In this document: positions 26,721 through 35,092 of the stretch, in pieces
How positions within the stretch are numbered: the stretch's first letter is position 1
Layout of the letters: every line of letters begins with the position of its first letter
NCBI RefSeq assembly: GCF_002067135.1
Contig: NZ_CP020105.1
Coordinates: 2,976,001-3,040,000 of the forward strand
Source of the DNA: Spirosoma rigui
GTDB taxonomy: Bacteria > Bacteroidota > Bacteroidia > Cytophagales > Spirosomataceae
Direction: 5' to 3'
Length of the DNA stretch: 64,000 nucleotides
Position numbers and translations under genes: made by a program
Notes under the pieces: model-generated
Seen by the model: the letters and a program-made list of their open reading frames with translations, nothing else
Database searches by the model: none
What the model was told of the DNA's origin: nothing

Positions 26721-27707
26721 ATGTCCCCAAACGACACCCTGAACGCGTTAAACCAGGCGGGTATTATCACCCCCGAACAGCAGGCGCAACTGGCCGAATC
26801 GGAACAGAAACGGCTGTTTTCGGTGCACTGGGAGCTGCGGGCAGTGTTGTACATCGGGATACTCCTGCTGAGTAGTGGTTTGGGGTTGCTGGTCTATGAT
26901 AACTTCGACCGAATCGGGCATGGGGCGCTACTGACAGCAATGGCCATTGGCTGCGGTATCTGCTTTTTTTACGCCTGGCGTAACCGGTCTGCGTGGTCAT
27001 TTGAGTCCGCCCGAAGCCGGTCGGTATTTGGTGATTATGCCTTGCTGCTGGCGTGCCTGCTCTTCCTGACACTCGAGGGCTATGCCCAGTATGCCTATTC
27101 GGTTTTTGGCCACCGCTACGGTCTGGTAACCCTGCTGCCCGCTGTCCTGTTTCTGCCGCTGTCCTACCGGTTCGACCACCGGGGCGTTTTAGGCATGGCG
27201 CTGACGGCCCTCATTTCATGGGTCGGCGTTACAGTACGGCCGCTGGAGTTGTACTTTAAAACCAACTTTTTCGATCAGTCGACCGTCTTTTCGGCCATTG
27301 GGCTGGCGCTGGTGATGGGTGGCGGTGCCTTGTGGCTTGACCAACGGCGAATAAAACCCCACTTCACGGAAACCTACCTGACCTTTGCCGGAAACCTGTT
27401 GCTGGTAGGGCTGCTGGGCGGTTTGTTTAACTTCGACGGGCTTCGGTTGTGGTTTGCACTGGGGCTGGGGCTGGCGTGTCTGGGTTTCGACCGGTATGCT
27501 CGCCATCGGAAATCGTTTCTGTTCCTGCTGATGAGCACTGTCTATGGTTATATCGGTGCTACGTATCTGGTCTTTCACTACCTGCTCGGCGGGTTCCTGA
27601 GCGGATCAGGGCTGGACTACTGGTATTTTATCCTGACGGGTAGCGCGCTTATCGCTTACCTGCTGCGTCAGTCACCTAAACGGCACACCACCCATGAAAG
27701 CTTATAA
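26721..27707 (+). CDS. DUF2157-like membrane protein
   Basis: This 328-residue protein has a cytoplasmic N-terminal helical region of about 45 residues (LNALNQAGIITPEQQAQL), then about ten hydrophobic segments. The arrangement resembles DUF2157 membrane proteins, whose function is unknown. ATG 26721 is chosen because the open frame to 26646 adds a polar stretch opposite the nuclease gene's upstream region. It overlaps the following gene by 14 bases and the two clearly form a pair. DUF2157-like and DUF4401-like proteins are often encoded side by side. Possible roles include envelope stress or transport, but nothing in the sequence decides this. Confidence 0.7.
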   Translation: MSPNDTLNALNQAGIITPEQQAQLAESEQKRLFSVHWELRAVLYIGILLLSSGLGLLVYDNFDRIGHGALLTAMAIGCGICFFYAWRNRSAWSFESARSRSVFGDYALLLACLLFLTLEGYAQYAYSVFGHRYGLVTLLPAVLFLPLSYRFDHRGVLGMALTALISWVGVTVRPLELYFKTNFFDQSTVFSAIGLALVMGGGALWLDQRRIKPHFTETYLTFAGNLLLVGLLGGLFNFDGLRLWFALGLGLACLGFDRYARHRKSFLFLLMSTVYGYIGATYLVFHYLLGGFLSGSGLDYWYFILTGSALIAYLLRQSPKRHTTHESL

Positions 27708-28902
27708 CGAAACGTGGATACGAAATCGAGCCGTGGTGCAGCAGGCCGAGCAATGGCACCGCCAGCGGCTCCTCACCGACGCGCAGATCGAGCGGGTACG
27801 GCAGACGTTCCCGTTCGACTTCCGCCAGACGAATGGGTTCATCGAGGTGGGTCTTTTCCTGTTCACCGTTGTTGCGATCCTGAGTTGCTACCTGCTCCCG
27901 GCCACCGCCATCAGTGGCCTGCTGGATAACCGGGGTACGTCGAGCGTGTTCAATATAGGTTTCGGTATTGGTATTGGCGTACTGGGGAAAGTGCTGATCA
28001 ACCGGCGGCAACTGTATCGGAACGGGGTCGATAATGCCTTTGTAGTGATGCAGACGGGCTTTATCGCCTTTGGCTTTAACCAGCTCCTGCCGGAAAATAT
28101 GACTGTTGCCCTGTACTGTCTGTACACGCTGCCGCTGTTGCTGCTGGTGCTCTGGTACTACGGTGACACGCTCATTGCCTTTTTCGTTATGGCAACGTTC
28201 TATACGTTTGTGTTCAATAGTCTGCTACAGGTTAGCGGGGGTAGAACAGCGTTGCCCTTTGTTATGATGGGCGTGTCGGTCGGGCTGTTCGTGCTGGTAC
28301 GGCGCGTAGATAGATCGCCATACTACGCTGATCCGCTGAATCTGGTGGAGTGGGTAGCACTGATTGTACTGGCCGCCAGCGGCAATTACTACGTTGTCAG
28401 GGAACTGAACGGGCTGTTGCTCGATGTGCCCATCCGGCAGCTTGCCAATGGGAGAGCCCCCCAGATTGGGCTGCCCTGGTTGTTCTGGCTGTTGACAGTT
28501 GCAATTCCGGCTGTTTACCTCCGGCAAGGCCTGACACGCAAGAACCGGATGCTGCTTATCCTGGGCGTCCTGGGCCTGATTGGGGCCGTAATTACCGTAC
28601 ACAACTACCTTGCCCTGGTTCCGCTCAATGTGGCCCTTACCGTGGGTGGTCTGGTGTTGATTGGCCTGGCGGTGGCTGGCATTCGGTTCCTACGCCGGCC
28701 AGCCGCGTTTACCGATAGGCCAAGTCGCTTCCGTAACGGCTTTACCGATGACCCGGACTACGAATCGCCGGACCAGTTCTTTGCGGATATGGGCACGATA
28801 GCCGCTACGCAAGCTGCTTCGGGCGCGCAACACCAGCCTGAGCAGGGTATCCAGTTTGGCGGGGGGGACTTTGGTGGTGGCGGGAGTGAGGGGAAGTACT
28901 AG
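27694..28902 (+). CDS. Multi-pass membrane protein, DUF4401-like, with Gly-rich tail
   Basis: This 402-residue protein is the partner of the DUF2157-like protein and overlaps its gene by 14 bases. The N-terminal 45 residues are soluble and helical (VVQQAEQWHRQRLLTDAQI). Roughly ten membrane helices follow to about residue 335. The last 65 residues are soluble, with an acidic stretch and a Gly-rich end (FGGGDFGGGG) like those in some membrane-tethered proteins such as TPM-domain members. Function is unknown. The tail may be an interaction motif; that is a guess. Confidence 0.7.
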   Translation: MKAYNETWIRNRAVVQQAEQWHRQRLLTDAQIERVRQTFPFDFRQTNGFIEVGLFLFTVVAILSCYLLPATAISGLLDNRGTSSVFNIGFGIGIGVLGKVLINRRQLYRNGVDNAFVVMQTGFIAFGFNQLLPENMTVALYCLYTLPLLLLVLWYYGDTLIAFFVMATFYTFVFNSLLQVSGGRTALPFVMMGVSVGLFVLVRRVDRSPYYADPLNLVEWVALIVLAASGNYYVVRELNGLLLDVPIRQLANGRAPQIGLPWLFWLLTVAIPAVYLRQGLTRKNRMLLILGVLGLIGAVITVHNYLALVPLNVALTVGGLVLIGLAVAGIRFLRRPAAFTDRPSRFRNGFTDDPDYESPDQFFADMGTIAATQAASGAQHQPEQGIQFGGGDFGGGGSEGKY

Positions 28903-28944
28903 CGCTGGTGGAAATTTATTGACTTTGTTGAATATAAGTTACTT

Positions 28945-29115
28945 ATGGAAGCGACTATGCCAGTGGATGACCGGTTGCTAGACGAAGCAAAGCAATTAAG
29001 TCATACTGAAAATACGGAAGAAGTTATTCAAAAAGCCTTGACGCGATACGCATCAACCCTAAAGGGATGTCAAGGACTTTTAGCGTTGCGTGGTAAGGTG
29101 GCTTTTTTTGAATGA
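28945..29115 (+). CDS. VapB-type antitoxin
   Basis: This small protein of 56 residues resembles VapB antitoxins of the PF09957 type: an N-terminal DNA-binding ribbon-helix-helix part (PVDDRLLDEAKQLSHTENTEEVIQKAL) and a short C-terminal toxin-wrapping tail with LLALRGKV. In intact systems VapB neutralises the PIN-domain ribonuclease VapC and represses the operon. Here the neighbouring vapC is shortened (see next entry), so the antitoxin may be an orphan. The N-terminal half seems complete, starting at ATG 28945. The gap to the toxin remnant is 31 bases. Confidence 0.75.
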   Translation: MEATMPVDDRLLDEAKQLSHTENTEEVIQKALTRYASTLKGCQGLLALRGKVAFFE

Positions 29116-29146
29116 GGAAATTGCAAGTCCAGACCCACAGGACTAG

Positions 29147-29389
29147 ATGGAGCCAGTTCTAGTTGACACTTCTATGCCACGAGTCGATCCTGTTGAGGCC
29201 GCCATTGGCGTGGCTGATCTGTATCGCGCCCTCCGTAAAAAAGGCGTTATTATCCGTAAGCCGAACGATTGCCTGATGGTTCATTACGCAGTCTTCCATG
29301 ACCTGCCTGTTCTGCACAACGACGTCGATTTCGACCAGATTGCCCGGTTTACGAGCCTTCGTATTGTACGACCCGGACAGAAGCAATAG
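29147..29389 (+). pseudogene. Internally deleted VapC-type PIN-domain toxin
   Basis: The 80-residue frame begins like a VapC toxin (EPVLVDTS, holding the first catalytic Asp) and ends like one: VADLYRALRKKGVIIRKPNDCL, then HDLPVLHNDVDFDQIARF. Typical VapC proteins have about 130 residues. The intervening part, about 50-60 residues holding the conserved catalytic Glu and the central helices, is missing at the join near residues 11-16 (PRVDP). The deletion preserves the frame. Without the Glu and half the fold it is almost certainly inactive as a ribonuclease. It sits directly behind a VapB antitoxin, as in an intact pair. Confidence 0.75.
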
Positions 29390-29419
29390 ACTTTACGCCC
29401 GTGTCTGCCGAAAAACCGC

Positions 29420-29427
29420 TAAGTTTG
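29420..29427 (+). promoter_or_regulatory. Candidate -7 box of pgk
   Basis: TAAGTTTG matches TAnnTTTG and lies 31 bases before the pgk start. No clear -33 box is seen. Confidence 0.5.
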
Positions 29428-29458
29428 GGCTCGCAACCAAACAGCTTGTTTCCAGCGC

Positions 29459-30646
29459 ATGAAAACAGTAGATTCTTATAATTTCTCCGGTAAGAAAGCC
29501 CTTGTCCGGGTCGATTTCAACGTCCCGCTCAACGACCAGTACGAAATCACCGACGATACCCGTATCAAAGCCACCATCCCTACGATTATGAAGATCGTTA
29601 ACGACGGCGGTTCGGCTATTCTGATGTCGCACCTGGGCCGGCCGAAAGGTGGTCCCGAGGAGAAATACTCCCTCAAGCATATTATTCCTGCCCTTAATGA
29701 AGCGTTCGGCCGTACGGTGAAGTTTGCGGACGACTGCATTGGTCAGTCGGCGACGGATCTGGCCGCCAGTCTCCAGCCCGGCGAAATCCTGCTGCTCGAA
29801 AACCTGCGTTTCTACAAAGAAGAAGAGAAAGGGGATGTTGCCTTCGCCGAAAAGCTGTCGAAACTGGGCGACGTATGGGTGAATGACGCGTTTGGTACGG
29901 CTCACCGCGCCCACGCCAGTACGGCTATCATCGGTCAGTTCTTCGACGACCGGGTTTGTGGCTACGTGATGCAGGCCGAACTTGACAACGCCAAGAAAGT
30001 ACTGGAAGCACCAGACCGTCCGTTTACGGCGATCATGGGGGGCGCTAAGATCTCCGACAAAATCCTGATCATCGAGAAATTGCTCGATAAGGTCGACAAC
30101 CTCATCATTGGTGGGGGCATGACCTATACGTTCACCAAAGCACAGGGCGGCCATATTGGTAAGTCGCTGCTCGAAGCCGACAAGCAGGATCTGGCACTGG
30201 AGCTGATCAAAAAGGCAAAGGAAAAGGGCGTTACGATCTATATGCCCGTCGATAACCTCTGCGCCGATAAGTTTTCGAACGATGCCAATCGGCAGGTTGT
30301 ACCCGCCGGCCAGATTCCGGACGATTGGGAAGGGCTGGATATCGGTCCCGAAACGGCTAAGCTTTTTGCCGACGTGGTGATGCAGTCGAAAACGATTCTC
30401 TGGAACGGCCCGATGGGCGTATTTGAGTTTGAGAACTTCGCGCACGGTACCAACGCCATTGCCGAAGCGGTGGTGAAGGCTACGGAAGAGAACGGTGCTT
30501 TCTCGCTCATCGGCGGGGGCGATTCGGCTTCGGCCGTGAACCAGGCGGGCTACGGTGACCGTGTCAGCTACGTATCGACCGGTGGTGGTGCCCTGCTGGA
30601 ATACATGGAAGGCAAGACCCTACCCGGTGTTGCCGCGTTAGAGTAA
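29459..30646 (+). CDS. pgk: Phosphoglycerate kinase
   Basis: This glycolytic enzyme transfers the acyl phosphate of 1,3-bisphosphoglycerate to ADP, giving ATP and 3-phosphoglycerate. Its 395 residues match the usual bacterial length. Visible motifs are VRVDFNVPL (substrate site), [42 protein letters not shown], the nucleotide-site [16 protein letters not shown] and GGGDSASAV. The gene is transcribed alone, with a -7 box 31 bases upstream and a perfect 19-base-arm terminator downstream. It is the clearest housekeeping gene in the window. The long open frame on the opposite strand is a coding-bias artefact. Confidence 0.98.
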   Translation: MKTVDSYNFSGKKALVRVDFNVPLNDQYEITDDTRIKATIPTIMKIVNDGGSAILMSHLGRPKGGPEEKYSLKHIIPALNEAFGRTVKFADDCIGQSATDLAASLQPGEILLLENLRFYKEEEKGDVAFAEKLSKLGDVWVNDAFGTAHRAHASTAIIGQFFDDRVCGYVMQAELDNAKKVLEAPDRPFTAIMGGAKISDKILIIEKLLDKVDNLIIGGGMTYTFTKAQGGHIGKSLLEADKQDLALELIKKAKEKGVTIYMPVDNLCADKFSNDANRQVVPAGQIPDDWEGLDIGPETAKLFADVVMQSKTILWNGPMGVFEFENFAHGTNAIAEAVVKATEENGAFSLIGGGDSASAVNQAGYGDRVSYVSTGGGALLEYMEGKTLPGVAALE

Positions 30647-30676
30647 GACTTATTAGCAAAAGAGGTAAGTCCGAAC

Positions 30677-30719
30677 AAAATACGAATGCCATTACTTGAC
30701 GTAATGGCATTCGTATTTT
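30677..30719. terminator. Perfect bidirectional terminator after pgk
   Basis: Two 19-base arms at 30677-30695 and 30701-30719 are exactly complementary with a 5-base loop. The outer AAAATACG/CGTATTTT provides U tracts on both strands, serving pgk and the convergent TPR gene. Confidence 0.85.
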
Positions 30720-30729
30720 ATTCGGAGCA

Positions 30730-32187
30730 TTACAAACTGCTCATTCCGGCTCTGGCCTTGTTATCCACGCTATTTTTGTACTCGTGGTGCTTGAAGCTGA
30801 GGGCTTTTTGAAAGAACGACCGCGCCCTGGGGCGGTCGTTCTTTTGTTTGTAGATATAGCCCAACTGTAGTGCCGAGGTAGCGCCAAACGATAACTGATC
30901 GGGTTCGCTCAGGGTAAGACTGCGGGTAAGAAAGGGGATAGCCTGGTCAGGGTCATTGCGACGCTGGAAGATACGGCCCAGGCGGTAGTTGTACTCGGCC
31001 CTGTCGGCAAGGGTTGCGAAACGGGCTTCGGTATAGGGGCGCAGGTAAGCCAGTGCACTATCGGTGAATCCACCGTCAGAGGCTAGTCGGGCTCGCATCA
31101 GTATTTTCTGCTGGGCTGATACGCCCCGTTTAAGATAGGCGTCGGCAAACTTCTGGGCCGCTTTGTCCGATTCCACTGTTGTCCGGCCCACAGCCGGAAC
31201 GCGGGTCAGAAAAGGGCGGGCTTTAGCATCCGGCTGGTTGGCCAGCCAGTAGCAGAGAAACAGTTTATAGTACGAGTCTTTTAGGAAATTCTGTCCCTTA
31301 TAGGTCTGTAGAAAGCGCTTGAAATGGGTTTCGGCGGTTGGGTATTGTCCTTTCTGGAGGTAGATATCTCCCAGTATGTTGTCGATGACGGGTAGCGACT
31401 GATAGCCGGAACCCGTTGGACGGTTAAGCAGATAGGTGAGTGCCTGTTCGCTGTGGCCGTTTTTCTGCTCAATGGTTGCGCCAAAAAAATGCAGTAACAG
31501 GTTATCGGGATTGTCGCGCACCAACCGCTGTAACGCCTGCCCGTCGGTATCAGTAAACGACAGGACGTAGGCCCGCACCATCAGGTCAATGAGCCGCGCT
31601 TCGAGGCCGAATAAAGGGTCCTGTTGCGCACGTTGCAGTTCCTGCTGGCCTTGCCTGATGTTGCCGCGCAGACCAATCAGATTAGCTACCCACATATAGC
31701 TCTCAGGCACCGAACCGATCATGATGTGCAGCGTGCCGAGCGATTTGTAGGTCGGCAGAAAATCGGGAAACCGTTTCTGATTTTCTACCAGCAGCTTATA
31801 CGCCCGGATCACATCCCAGCTGGCACTTACCTCCCTGCCGAATTTAAGTTTCACGAATGCCCAGTGCAGCCGTACTTCGGCCTGAAACACGCGCTGCCAG
31901 GGCGAGTCGCTGTCCAGCCGTTTGAGGGCGTCGAGCCGTGCGCTTTCCTGCTCGCTGAGTTGATCGAAAAGCCGGTCATCGTCGGAAGTAACAAGCCGGA
32001 GCATGTCGGCATAGTCATCGACGAAGATAGTGACGCCATTGGCCGGTTCGCGGCTGGCTACCGGACCGTCTGCCAGGGTGCGTAGTTTTTGCAGGTCGGA
32101 GAAGGTACGCTGCAACCCCGGTGTCCAGACAAAGTCCTGCGCGTGGGCAATGTGTACCATCAGTACGAAAATCAGCAGGTAACGCAT
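30730..32187 (-). CDS. Exported TPR-repeat protein
   Basis: This 485-residue protein starts with a signal peptide (MRYLLIFVLMVHIAHA) and is otherwise helical, with tetratricopeptide-like repeats from about 90 to 480. Clear TPR units occur near the end, such as LGRIFQRRNDPDQAIPFL and LGYIYKQKNDRPRARSFF. A middle unit reads ILGDIYLQKGQYPTAETHF. The frame extends to a TTG at 32205, and ATG 32187 gives the cleaner signal peptide. The protein is probably periplasmic and a scaffold for other proteins. Spacing and orientation suggest it is separate from the zinc-ribbon gene because a hairpin lies between. Function is unknown. Confidence 0.82.
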   Translation of the reverse strand: MRYLLIFVLMVHIAHAQDFVWTPGLQRTFSDLQKLRTLADGPVASREPANGVTIFVDDYADMLRLVTSDDDRLFDQLSEQESARLDALKRLDSDSPWQRVFQAEVRLHWAFVKLKFGREVSASWDVIRAYKLLVENQKRFPDFLPTYKSLGTLHIMIGSVPESYMWVANLIGLRGNIRQGQQELQRAQQDPLFGLEARLIDLMVRAYVLSFTDTDGQALQRLVRDNPDNLLLHFFGATIEQKNGHSEQALTYLLNRPTGSGYQSLPVIDNILGDIYLQKGQYPTAETHFKRFLQTYKGQNFLKDSYYKLFLCYWLANQPDAKARPFLTRVPAVGRTTVESDKAAQKFADAYLKRGVSAQQKILMRARLASDGGFTDSALAYLRPYTEARFATLADRAEYNYRLGRIFQRRNDPDQAIPFLTRSLTLSEPDQLSFGATSALQLGYIYKQKNDRPRARSFFQKALSFKHHEYKNSVDNKARAGMSSL

Positions 32188-32206
32188 AGGGCGAAGCTGT
32201 GACAAA

Positions 32207-32233
32207 AAAAGGCCGCCAACCTGACGACCTTTT
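32207..32233 (-). terminator. Terminator after the zinc-ribbon gene
   Basis: On the minus strand AAAAGGTCG and CGGCCTTTT pair with one G-T wobble over a 9-base loop, and the T run continues for seven bases. This is a typical intrinsic terminator 20 bases past the stop. Confidence 0.7.
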
Positions 32234-32253
32234 CCGTATTGAATAGTTGACGT

Positions 32254-33009
32254 TTACCGGCCTTTGCCCGTCGGTGCTGGCTCAGGAACACCTTCTACAT
32301 CGGCGAAGATCCGACCGCAGTGTTCACAAACGATGATTTTCTTTTTGTCTTTGATATCCGCCTGCCGCTGGGGGGGCACTACGTTGAAACAGCCGCCACA
32401 CGCACCCCGCTTCACCATTACAACAGCGAGACCGTTGAGGGCGTTACCGCGAATTTTGTTGTAGGAGTTGATCAGGCGCGGCTCGATGGTAGTTGCCTGA
32501 TGGTCGCGCTCCACAATGATCGCCTTTTCTTCTTCCTGACTTTCCGACGTGATCTGATCCAGTTCAGCCTTTTTCGCTTTCAGGTCTTCCTTGCGCTCGT
32601 TGAGAGCAGCCTGCGTCGTTTTGATTTCCTCTTCTTTGCCCCGAACCCGGAACTGGGCTTCGCCAATACGTTTGTCGGCCAGTTCAATTTCGAGCGACTG
32701 CAATTCGATTTCTTTCGAGATCGCATCGAACTCGCGGTTGTTGCGAACATTCATCTGCTGATCCTTGTACTTGGTGATCAGCTTCTCCGCGTCTTTTTTA
32801 GCAACGCGATTGCGTTCAATTTCTTCGTCGAGGGTCTTTATTTCGGCCTGGAACTTCCCAATTCTCGTCTCGAAGCCGGCAATGTCGTCTTCGAGGTCGC
32901 GAACTTCTTCGGGCAACCCTCCGCGAATTTTAACGAGTTCGTCTAGTTGAGAATCAAGGGTTTGCAGCTTAAGAAGAGCATCTAATTTTTGCGCAATTGT
33001 GAGTTCCAT
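32254..33009 (-). CDS. C4-type zinc-ribbon coiled-coil protein (DUF164/CdsZ-like)
   Basis: This cytoplasmic protein of 251 residues has a long antiparallel coiled coil (about 10-185, rich in Glu, Lys, Leu and Gln) and a C-terminal zinc ribbon with CGGC and CEHCG. Family members are widespread in bacteria. A zinc-ribbon relative in Chlamydia (CdsZ) is involved in type III secretion, but general function is unsettled and RNA or protein binding is suggested. The gene is downstream of the Nif3-like gene with 106 bases between, an arrangement often conserved in Bacteroidota. ATG 33009 is a good start, as coiled coil begins directly. Confidence 0.88.
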   Translation of the reverse strand: MELTIAQKLDALLKLQTLDSQLDELVKIRGGLPEEVRDLEDDIAGFETRIGKFQAEIKTLDEEIERNRVAKKDAEKLITKYKDQQMNVRNNREFDAISKEIELQSLEIELADKRIGEAQFRVRGKEEEIKTTQAALNERKEDLKAKKAELDQITSESQEEEKAIIVERDHQATTIEPRLINSYNKIRGNALNGLAVVMVKRGACGGCFNVVPPQRQADIKDKKKIIVCEHCGRIFADVEGVPEPAPTGKGR

Positions 33010-33115
33010 TCGGGGTGTTTTTTAATTTGTCTTGTGTTGTGCAATGAAAAATGGGCGCTTTGCGTGCCTGAGGCCCAGGTATTCATTGCGCATCCGGGGC
33101 CGCCCATCTGGTTCA

Positions 33116-34216
33116 TTAGTAAAAATACCGAATCGGATTTGTGTTCGTTTCGGATAAAATCACCGCAAAAGTAGCGAATTTTTTGGCCAAATGCTGTTGA
33201 ATCAGCTCCTTCGTAAAGACCTCACTTTCATAGTGTCCGATGTCGCAGATGCTGATCTGGTCTTCGGCGTCGAAAAACTCGTGGTATTTATAGTCGGCTG
33301 TGACGAATACGTCGGCACCGGCCCGAATGGCATCGGGCAGCAAAAAGCTTCCTACGCCCCCGCAAACGGCAATCCGGCTGATGGTCTGCCCCGGTACGTG
33401 CGTGTATCGGATCAGGTTCAGTCCCATTCTCTCCCGTAGATAACTCAGCCAGGCTTTTTCGTCCAGGGGTGTGGGCAGATCACCAACGGCTCCGGACCCA
33501 ACCTCCTGATCGGCATTGGCCAGCGGGCTCAGGTAGTAGGCTACCTCTTCGTACGGGTGCACCTGTTGAAGCACCGACAGGAGGTGATGTTGCAGGTGAG
33601 TAGGCAGTATAACCTCAATCCGATGCTCGGCTTCCTGGTGGTATTTGCCGCGCTCGCCCAGAACTGGATTCGCGTCTAAGCCGGGCTGGTAAGCGCCCGT
33701 GCCTTCCACTCGGAAACTGCAGTTGTCATACTTACCGATCTGGCCCGCCCCGGCTGCGTGGAGAGCGTCGAGAATACGCTGTGTATCCGCCACCGGTGCG
33801 AAAGTAACCAGTTTCGTCAGCACCTGCGTCTTGGGGGCCAGTATCTGCACGTTCTGTAAACCCAGCTTTTCGGCAATCTTGAAGTTGACACCACCCACGA
33901 CGTTGTCCAGATTGGTGTGGGCGGCATAGAGTGCTACGTCGTGTTTGATGGCTTTGATGATCGCCCGTTCAACGTACGTACGCCCGTTGAATTTTTTCAG
34001 CCCTTTGAACACGATCGGGTGGTGCGCTACGACGACGTTGCAGCCGTTGACAATGGCTTCGTCGATAACCGCTTCCGTGGCGTCGAGTGTGACCAGTACG
34101 CCCGTAATCTCAGTGGCGGGGTCGCCAACGAGCAGGCCGGCGTTGTCGTATGATTCCTGATAGGCGAGGGGTGCCAGCTGCTCCATATGAGCCGCCAGTT
34201 GACGAAGTTGAGGCAT
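33116..34216 (-). CDS. Nif3-like dinuclear metal-centre protein
   Basis: This cytoplasmic protein has 366 residues and belongs to the Nif3/YbgI (DUF34) family, which forms toroidal hexamers with a two-metal site. N- and C-terminal Nif3 halves flank an inserted PII-like domain (about residues 125-235), the long form. Visible metal-site features are YDNAGLLVGD, VAHHPIVFKG (two His), AAHTNLDNV near the N-terminus and GHYESEVFTKELIQ at the C-terminal half. It may act as a GTP cyclohydrolase-like hydrolase or a metal chaperone; the family role is unresolved. The zinc-ribbon gene follows, probably in the same operon. Confidence 0.9.
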   Translation of the reverse strand: MPQLRQLAAHMEQLAPLAYQESYDNAGLLVGDPATEITGVLVTLDATEAVIDEAIVNGCNVVVAHHPIVFKGLKKFNGRTYVERAIIKAIKHDVALYAAHTNLDNVVGGVNFKIAEKLGLQNVQILAPKTQVLTKLVTFAPVADTQRILDALHAAGAGQIGKYDNCSFRVEGTGAYQPGLDANPVLGERGKYHQEAEHRIEVILPTHLQHHLLSVLQQVHPYEEVAYYLSPLANADQEVGSGAVGDLPTPLDEKAWLSYLRERMGLNLIRYTHVPGQTISRIAVCGGVGSFLLPDAIRAGADVFVTADYKYHEFFDAEDQISICDIGHYESEVFTKELIQQHLAKKFATFAVILSETNTNPIRYFY

Positions 34217-34277
34217 ACGTAACGAAAATGGAATGAATGAGCAATTGTATCAAGCCCGGTTTACGGGGCAACTGTAG

Positions 34278-35009
34278 CTAGTTCGACAAGGGAACTACCC
34301 GAATATTTTTCTGTTCGATCCGGGACAGTTCGGGCAACTGCCGGGCTGCATACCGGCGGTCGTAGGTGGCAACGGAGGTTGTATCTTTTTCATCCCCCTT
34401 GTAATTAATGTAATCCTGAAAGTGGATACCGCCAATGGTTTGTGGATTGATGGCCTTCCGAAAACGGGGTCCACCTTCGCTGTAGGCCAGGTAGTCCATG
34501 GTATGGGTCTTCTGGTTGAACCAGTAAAAGAAGGTATCACCATGATCTTTACCACCCCCTTCGGCCCGGAACCGGACCCGTACTTTCTGGTACGACTGCC
34601 CATCCAGTTCACTGTCGCCCACGTAGTCGGCCAGTACCGCCGGGTCAGCCAGCTTCTGGGGCAGGAGCACGAAGTAAGCAATGGAGTTGACGGCCCGGCT
34701 GTATTTACCCGTTTGGGCGGTGTCGAGGGCTTGCCGTTTTCCGTTCAGCGAACGGGAAAAACCGTCATTGGTCAGTACCTCCTCAACGAGCACGTTAGCC
34801 GAATCGCGGTGGGTTCGGGCGTAGCGATACCGCCCATTCTGGTGTTCGAGAACGAGGTGAAACTGCCGGAAATCAAACTCGATACGCTTGTTCTGGTACG
34901 CGTCGCCACCGTGGGCCTCGATGGACCGGTTAATGATCGATCGGGCGTCGTTGCCCGATTGGCAAGCCAGCGCCGTTAACAGGATAAGACAGGAAAGTAG
35001 GCGGGACAC
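34278..35009 (-). CDS. Lipoprotein of the DUF6503/LolA-like type
   Basis: This 243-residue lipoprotein has a signal ending in LTALAC (Cys16). The mature protein begins with an IEAHGGDAYQNKRIEFDFRQF segment, typical of a family of unknown function that I associate with DUF6503 and with a LolA/LolB-like half-barrel. The remainder alternates short strands with polar turns. Such proteins may bind lipids or small hydrophobic ligands in the periplasm or at the outer membrane; this is inferred from fold type. It is upstream of the Nif3-like gene by 61 bases and could be co-transcribed. Confidence 0.7.
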   Translation of the reverse strand: MSRLLSCLILLTALACQSGNDARSIINRSIEAHGGDAYQNKRIEFDFRQFHLVLEHQNGRYRYARTHRDSANVLVEEVLTNDGFSRSLNGKRQALDTAQTGKYSRAVNSIAYFVLLPQKLADPAVLADYVGDSELDGQSYQKVRVRFRAEGGGKDHGDTFFYWFNQKTHTMDYLAYSEGGPRFRKAINPQTIGGIHFQDYINYKGDEKDTTSVATYDRRYAARQLPELSRIEQKNIRVVPLSN

Positions 35010-35048
35010 GGTTGAGTGGACTAGATGAAGCGTAAACCTACAAAAAAA

Positions 35049-35076
35049 AAGCCCCGGTCCTGGCAGACCGGGGCTT
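35049..35076 (-). terminator. Terminator after the ThuA fusion gene
   Basis: AAGCCCCGGTC and GACCGGGGCTT are exactly complementary with a 6-base loop. On the minus strand nine T follow. The hairpin begins 17 bases after the stop. Confidence 0.85.
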
Positions 35077-35092
35077 GATGAATTAATAGTCG

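Noticed and set aside
26591..26854. N-terminal extension of the FAN1-like gene to 26854
   Set aside because: It overlaps the start region of the divergent membrane protein gene, and ATG 26590 starts directly before the conserved N-terminal region.
29393..30445. 350-codon open frame opposite pgk
   Set aside because: pgk is certain from its motifs; the opposite frame is a shadow.
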